Under the pieces are notes generated by a model, which saw nothing but the letters and a program-made list of their open reading frames with translations, was not told the DNA's origin and did not search any database. 9,910 nt of DNA from Desulfobulbaceae bacterium (GTDB lineage Bacteria; Desulfobacterota; Desulfobulbia; Desulfobulbales; Desulfocapsaceae): NCBI GenBank assembly GCA_030599175.1, contig JAUVON010000079.1:1-9910 (forward strand). Reading direction: 5' to 3'. Of this stretch, positions 6,353-9,910 are shown one piece after another. The translations under genes were made by a program, and so were the position numbers. Positions within the stretch are counted from its first letter, which is position 1; each line of letters opens with the position of its first letter.

Positions 6353-7063
6353 TTACTCTTTCTCAATCGATATCAGCTCAACTTCAAAGATCAGAACCGA
6401 ATTTGGTTGAATTGAAGGGGCAACTCCCTGTTCTCCGTAGGCCAGCTCTGAAGGAATAACCAGTCTCACCTTGGAGCCGACATTCATGAGTTGCATAGCC
6501 TCACTCCACCCCTTGATTACCTGCCCGACACCAAAAACAGCTGGTTCACCACGCTTTACTGAACTATCAAACTCTGTGCCGTCAATGAGAGTGCCGACAT
6601 AGTGAACTTTTACCTTGTCAGCGGACGTTGGTTTTCCCCCTTCACCAGGGGTGATCACTTCATACTGAAGGCCACTCTCAGTTACCTTTACGCCCTCTTT
6701 TTTCTTATTTTGTTCCAGATAGGCATCACCCGCTTCTTTATTTTTGGCGAGCATTGCCGCCATTTCCACTTTCTGCTTTTCCTGCATTTTCACAGCATAT
6801 TGCTTTTGCACCGCAGCCATTTCCTCTGGAGCGAGAGCCGGTTTTCCCCCATCATAGGCATCAGTTATCCCTTGAAGCAGGAGTTCTTTCTGGATTTCTT
6901 CCCCGGCTCCTTTGAAATAATGGCCTACTTCAAAACCCATGCTATAGCTCAATTTTTCTTCAAAACTTTCAGGAACTGCCGGTTTTTTATCTTCAGCAGC
7001 AAAAGACACCGCCGGAACGATTAGACAAAGACCAATTATCACTGATACAATTTTCCTTTTCAT
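6353..7063 (-). CDS. fkpA: Periplasmic FKBP-type peptidyl-prolyl cis-trans isomerase (FkpA/Mip-like)
   Basis: This enzyme catalyses cis-trans isomerisation of X-Pro bonds and acts as a folding chaperone in the periplasm. The 236 residues show a signal peptide (MKRK followed by a hydrophobic run, likely cut after AVSFA or one residue later), an alpha-helical FKBP_N dimerisation domain (about 33-122, lysine- and glutamate-rich) and a C-terminal FKBP domain (about 124-234). The binding-pocket residues known from FKBP12 are all present: Tyr155, Phe165-Asp166, Phe177, Val182-Ile183, Trp186, Tyr209 and Phe226. An in-frame TTG lies one codon upstream, but the ATG at 7063 is preferred because AAGGA lies 8 nt from it. 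No cysteine follows the signal sequence in a lipobox, so it is probably soluble. It sits 55 bp after smr, with a possible promoter in the gap. The gene symbol reflects domain architecture, not proven orthology. Confidence 0.93.
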   Translation of the reverse strand: MKRKIVSVIIGLCLIVPAVSFAAEDKKPAVPESFEEKLSYSMGFEVGHYFKGAGEEIQKELLLQGITDAYDGGKPALAPEEMAAVQKQYAVKMQEKQKVEMAAMLAKNKEAGDAYLEQNKKKEGVKVTESGLQYEVITPGEGGKPTSADKVKVHYVGTLIDGTEFDSSVKRGEPAVFGVGQVIKGWSEAMQLMNVGSKVRLVIPSELAYGEQGVAPSIQPNSVLIFEVELISIEKE

Positions 7064-7089
7064 CAAATAATTCCTTCTAATAAAATTTA

Positions 7090-7118
7090 ATTAAATCGGC
7101 CCAAAATTAATGGGACAA
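7090..7118 (-). promoter_or_regulatory. Candidate promoter for the fkpA-like gene
   Basis: On the minus strand, TTGTCC (7113-7118) and TTTAAT (7090-7095) are separated by 17 bp, directly after the smr stop codon. Transcription would start about 20 nt before the ATG. The match is moderate in A/T-rich DNA, and readthrough from smr is also possible. Confidence 0.4.
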
Positions 7119-7565
7119 CTACAACACCACCAGGGTAACACCTCGGTTTACCTTATTAATATTTCTATCTCCTGCCAGTTGGGGATATCGTTGAAGAAGA
7201 AATTTGGTCGGCCCAAATCTTCTGGAAAACTCCTCTCCGGCAATATAATCATGAATCCGTCCCCTGCTTTTCATAAAGTCCAGGCTTTTTCTGCATTCCA
7301 AACGGATAAGGCCACCTTTGCCGCTGGATCCATAGCCATGAATCAGGGTCAACACACGAACATCATTTTTTACAGCGTCTTCAAGTGCATCGTCAAGCTT
7401 TTGTAACGCAACCTCAACTACAGGACGTCCCTGTTCGAGATTGACCGTTTTGTGGACAAACCTCTGACTCTTTGACAGATGGACTCCGCCCTGTTTACTT
7501 CCACAAAACCTGCAGTTCAAACTGCTTCCATAAATTTCATTACCACAAACCTGACAGACAGCCAT
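7119..7565 (-). CDS. Zinc-ribbon plus Smr-domain protein
   Basis: Smr domains, first seen at the C terminus of MutS2, bind nucleic acids and often act as endonucleases on branched DNA or on mRNA of stalled ribosomes. This protein's own target is unknown. With the ATG start it has 148 residues. An N-terminal CxxC-x10-CxxC zinc ribbon (Cys4, Cys7, Cys18, Cys21) is followed by an Smr domain from about 40 that includes LIHGYGSSGKGGLIR (74-88), which matches the family HGxGxGxLR motif with a slightly longer glycine loop. The first Smr motif, usually LDLHG, reads VNLEQG here (41-46), so that histidine is absent. A basic C-terminal tail follows. A GTG at 7577 would add four residues. Neither start has a clear ribosome-binding site, and the GTG lies inside the upstream repeat, so I prefer the ATG. 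It follows rel on the same strand after about 300 bp of repeats. Confidence 0.83.
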   Translation of the reverse strand: MAVCQVCGNEIYGSSLNCRFCGSKQGGVHLSKSQRFVHKTVNLEQGRPVVEVALQKLDDALEDAVKNDVRVLTLIHGYGSSGKGGLIRLECRKSLDFMKSRGRIHDYIAGEEFSRRFGPTKFLLQRYPQLAGDRNINKVNRGVTLVVL

Positions 7566-7574
7566 GGGGGTTAC

Positions 7575-7670
7575 CACTAACCCGAATAAATCGGAATTTT
7601 AGAATGCTTGGATAAATGCCATGAACGTATATCCAACCATATAATTTTAAACGACCTTTTTCAATTTCTC
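7575..7670 (-). repeat. Imperfect tandem repeat, copy A (next to smr)
   Basis: This copy aligns with 7741-7839 at about 80% identity by hand, with three single-base gaps. It starts with the shared CACTAACCCGA and ends with CAATTTCT. On the minus strand it contains a small hairpin CCGA-TTTAT-TCGG (7582-7594). It overlaps the alternative GTG start of smr. Confidence 0.75.
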
Positions 7671-7721
7671 GGAGTCGGAGTTTATACCCTGGTTTTTAAG
7701 GGTGCTTATTTGTTTTTCTTA

Positions 7722-7746
7722 CAGAAGTTCTGGAGTAAGGCACTAA
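7722..7746 (-). repeat. 25-bp direct repeat, first copy
   Basis: This block, starting CAGAAGTTCTGGAGTAAGG, is identical to 7850-7874, 128 bp away. It joins the linker after copy A to the beginning of copy B. Confidence 0.85.
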
Positions 7747-7839
7747 CCCGACAAAGTCAGAAATTTTTTAGTATCGCTGGATAAGTGCCTTGAAAATATA
7801 TCCAACTATATAATTTTAAAAGACCTTCCTCAATTTCTT
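7741..7839 (-). repeat. Imperfect tandem repeat, copy B (next to rel), with stem-loop
   Basis: This copy pairs with 7575-7670. With its left flank it forms a nested fold: AAGGCACT (7737-7744) pairs perfectly with AGTGCCTT (7784-7791), and inside it CCGAC (7748-7752) pairs with GTCAG (7756-7760), where one pair is G-U if read on the minus strand. The rest of the intergenic stretch is A/T-rich linker, and I see no gene or clear terminator in it. Confidence 0.75.
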
Positions 7840-7849
7840 TTTTTTCTTT

Positions 7850-7874
7850 CAGAAGTTCTGGAGTAAGGCACTAA
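7850..7874 (-). repeat. 25-bp direct repeat, second copy, overlapping the rel stop codon
   Basis: This is an exact copy of 7722-7746. Its last four bases (7871-7874) are the TAG stop of rel and one base of the final leucine codon, so the repeat array reaches the gene's 3' end. Confidence 0.85.
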
Positions 7875-9910
7875 AGTCGACGAACAGTTATTACTTCCGG
7901 CAACTGCCTGAGATGCTGCAGAAGAACAGTAAGGTTTGCCAGATTCTCAACCTCTAAAGAGATTTTCAGTTCGGCTAAATCCCCAGGAGTTGTATGACCG
8001 GACATTTCAACAATATTTGCGTTGTCATGGCTGATCGCCGCACTTATGTCTGTAAAGATCCCTCGTTTATTTTCCGCAGTTATATAAATAGCAACTTTAA
8101 ACTGCTTATCAGCGAGGCCGGACCAGGCAACATCAAGCCACCGCTTGGGATCTGACCTGAGCAGATTGACACAATCAGCTCTGTGTACGGAGACACCGCG
8201 GCCCATTGTAATAAAACCGACTATAGGATCACCCGGTACTGGCTGACAACATTGACTTACTTTCACCAGCATACCATCGACGCCATCTATCTTGATTCCG
8301 GACTTCTCATGTTTGTCCGATTTGCCATGCTGACTGCCCAGCAGAGTTGCCAGCTCCTCCGGTGCCAGATCTGCCGCAGTGGGTTCAGCTTCATGCCGCA
8401 GTTCAGGTGGTAATAGTGCCTTTACAAGGTTCTGGACAGTGATCGCACCACTGCCGACTTTGACCAGCATATCATCTAGAGAGTTGCACCTCAGCTCCTT
8501 GAGAAGCAGCTTGATATGTCCACTCTTAATCATCTTTTTAAGGGTGGTATCGTGTTTCCTGATCTCCCTCTCACAAATCTCCCTGCCAAGTGTAAGTGCC
8601 TTCTCTTTGTCTTCCCTCCTGAGCCATGATCGTATCCTGGCACGGGCTCTGCTGGTCTTCACCAGATCCAGCCAGCCTCGTCTGGGAACCTGGGTCGGCG
8701 AAGTGATAATTTCCACAATATCACCACTCTGCAGCTTATACTTCAATGGAACCTGACGGCTGTTTACCTTGGCTCCAACACAACGGTCTCCAACCTCTGT
8801 ATGTATAGAATATGCAAAATCGATGGGGCAACTCCCCAATGGAAATTCCTTTACCTCACCTGTTGGAGTCAGCGCATAAACATCAGGGTCAAACAACTCC
8901 CCTTTTACACTGTCAAGGAATTCCCTTGGATCCTCAACATCCTGAAGAGAAGAGACGAGTTTTTTCAACTCTCGGCAAAGTTTTGCATCCCTTGAAGAAG
9001 CATTCTGGCCCTCTTTATAGGCCCAGTGTGCCGCAACGCCTTCCTGTGCCACCCTATCCATCTTTTCAGTTCGTATCTGGATCTCAATAAAATGATCACG
9101 GGGACCTAGAACAGTGGTGTGCATTGATTGATAATTATTGGCTTTCGGTACTGAAATAAAATCTTTTATCCTTCCCGGTACCGGAGCCCAGTTTGCATGG
9201 ACAGTTCCCAAAGCCTCATAGCACTCATTTACGGAACTGGTAATTATTCTGAAAGCTACTTTATCATAAACCCGTTCCAGGGGAATATTCTGAACTACCA
9301 GTTTTTTGTAGATTGAATAGAGGTGCTTGGGACGACCAATAACACGAAGGGGTTTGATACTATTTTTTGTCAGTTTTTCACTGAGAATTGCAATAACCTC
9401 TTCAACATACTTCTGTCGTTCTTCAAATGAACTTTCCAGTTTGCTTGAAAGCTCAGCATACTCCTGTGGGTGGAGAAATCGAAAAGAATAATCCTCAAGT
9501 TCCCGTTTCAGCCAATCAATTCCCAGTCTGCTGGCAAGTGGAGCATACAGATCCATGGTCTCTCTGGCGATCTCCACCTGGAGCTCCCTGTCAACCTTAT
9601 CAAGCAGGAACATGTCCGTCAGTCGATCAACAAGCTTGACCAGCAGAACTCGAACATCTTCCGCGATGGCCAGCAGCATTTTCCGGACATTTTCCGCCTG
9701 GTTCGCTATCTTGCTGTTATAACGAACTTTAGTTATCCGCGTTGATCCTTCAACTATTGAGGCAACATCTTTACCAAATTTCTCTCCTAATTCCTCAACA
9801 GTAATATTTTCCTTGAGTACACCATGAAGCATACCGGCAAGAATCGTATCCAGATCAAGGTGCATAGAGGCAAGGGTAGAGGCAACCTCAAGGACGTGAT
9901 CAACATACGA
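7871..9910 (-). CDS. rel: RelA/SpoT-family (p)ppGpp synthetase, 5' end outside the window, HD hydrolase motif degenerate
   Basis: Rel enzymes make, and often degrade, the alarmone (p)ppGpp in response to starvation. The frame is open to the window edge and reads SYVDHVLEVASTLAS before the first internal Met at 9865. This matches the family N terminus, so the gene is cut off and that Met is not the start. About 679 codons are visible; the family is usually 700-750. In order come an HD domain, the synthetase (GRPKHLYSIYKK, VYDKVAFR, GRIKDF, IEIQIRT), TGS (DVYALTPTGEV...), a helical region, the conserved-cysteine domain (QCCQPVPGD, cysteines at 8246-8251; VHRADC) and a C-terminal ACT domain. The synthetase carries RIKD (9161-9172), the RXKD type of bifunctional Rel/SpoT, not the EXDD type of RelA. 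The HD signature, however, reads LLHG-like (His 9824-9826, Gly 9821-9823) with KEN for EDT, so hydrolysis is probably lost. It ends in TAG inside the repeat array before smr. Confidence 0.94.
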   Translation of the reverse strand, partial: SYVDHVLEVASTLASMHLDLDTILAGMLHGVLKENITVEELGEKFGKDVASIVEGSTRITKVRYNSKIANQAENVRKMLLAIAEDVRVLLVKLVDRLTDMFLLDKVDRELQVEIARETMDLYAPLASRLGIDWLKRELEDYSFRFLHPQEYAELSSKLESSFEERQKYVEEVIAILSEKLTKNSIKPLRVIGRPKHLYSIYKKLVVQNIPLERVYDKVAFRIITSSVNECYEALGTVHANWAPVPGRIKDFISVPKANNYQSMHTTVLGPRDHFIEIQIRTEKMDRVAQEGVAAHWAYKEGQNASSRDAKLCRELKKLVSSLQDVEDPREFLDSVKGELFDPDVYALTPTGEVKEFPLGSCPIDFAYSIHTEVGDRCVGAKVNSRQVPLKYKLQSGDIVEIITSPTQVPRRGWLDLVKTSRARARIRSWLRREDKEKALTLGREICEREIRKHDTTLKKMIKSGHIKLLLKELRCNSLDDMLVKVGSGAITVQNLVKALLPPELRHEAEPTAADLAPEELATLLGSQHGKSDKHEKSGIKIDGVDGMLVKVSQCCQPVPGDPIVGFITMGRGVSVHRADCVNLLRSDPKRWLDVAWSGLADKQFKVAIYITAENKRGIFTDISAAISHDNANIVEMSGHTTPGDLAELKISLEVENLANLTVLLQHLRQLPEVITVRRL

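Noticed and set aside
1..9910. CRISPR array, toxin-antitoxin, phage or defence island
   Set aside because: No regularly spaced repeat array, integrase, transposase, capsid, toxin or nuclease-helicase pairing is present. The genes are ordinary chromosomal functions.

Overview
The window looks like core chromosome from a Gram-negative anaerobe of the Desulfobacterota (delta-proteobacterial) type, perhaps Desulfobulbales-like. The reasons are a moderate G+C content, an outer-membrane LPS transport permease, tandem GlgC paralogues, a zinc-ribbon Smr protein, and a CGTCATTCCCGC-type palindromic element. This assignment is inference from general resemblance and was not checked against a database.

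Layout. Positions 41-223 hold a minus-strand tRNA-Arg(CCT) with its own candidate promoter and a strong terminator hairpin. Positions 275-2811 hold two ADP-glucose pyrophosphorylase paralogues on the minus strand, overlapping by 4 bp. The upstream copy has lost signature active-site residues and may be a regulatory subunit. Positions 2998-4035 (minus) encode a DHH-family phosphoesterase. Positions 4036-4660 carry no convincing gene but contain a 150-bp MITE-like element with inverted ends and a possible 6-bp target duplication. On the plus strand follow crcB (fluoride channel, 4661-5041) and an lptG-type LPS export permease (5164-6252, TTG start), the latter with its own candidate promoter. 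They converge on a minus-strand block: the 5'-truncated rel (7871-9910), a zinc-ribbon Smr protein (7119-7565) and a periplasmic FKBP-type prolyl isomerase (6353-7063), closed by an intrinsic terminator at about 6283-6323.

Functional themes are housekeeping: glycogen precursor synthesis, nucleotide or oligonucleotide turnover, fluoride resistance, envelope biogenesis, periplasmic protein folding and the stringent response. There is no CRISPR array, phage, toxin-antitoxin or recognisable defence module. I do not see a previously undescribed multi-gene system.

The points most worth a second look are: (1) a long Rel protein whose synthetase looks intact and of the bifunctional RXKD type while the HD hydrolase signature is broken; (2) the degenerate first GlgC of the coupled pair; (3) imperfect tandem repeats between rel and smr that reach into the rel stop codon; and (4) the MITE-like element upstream of crcB.
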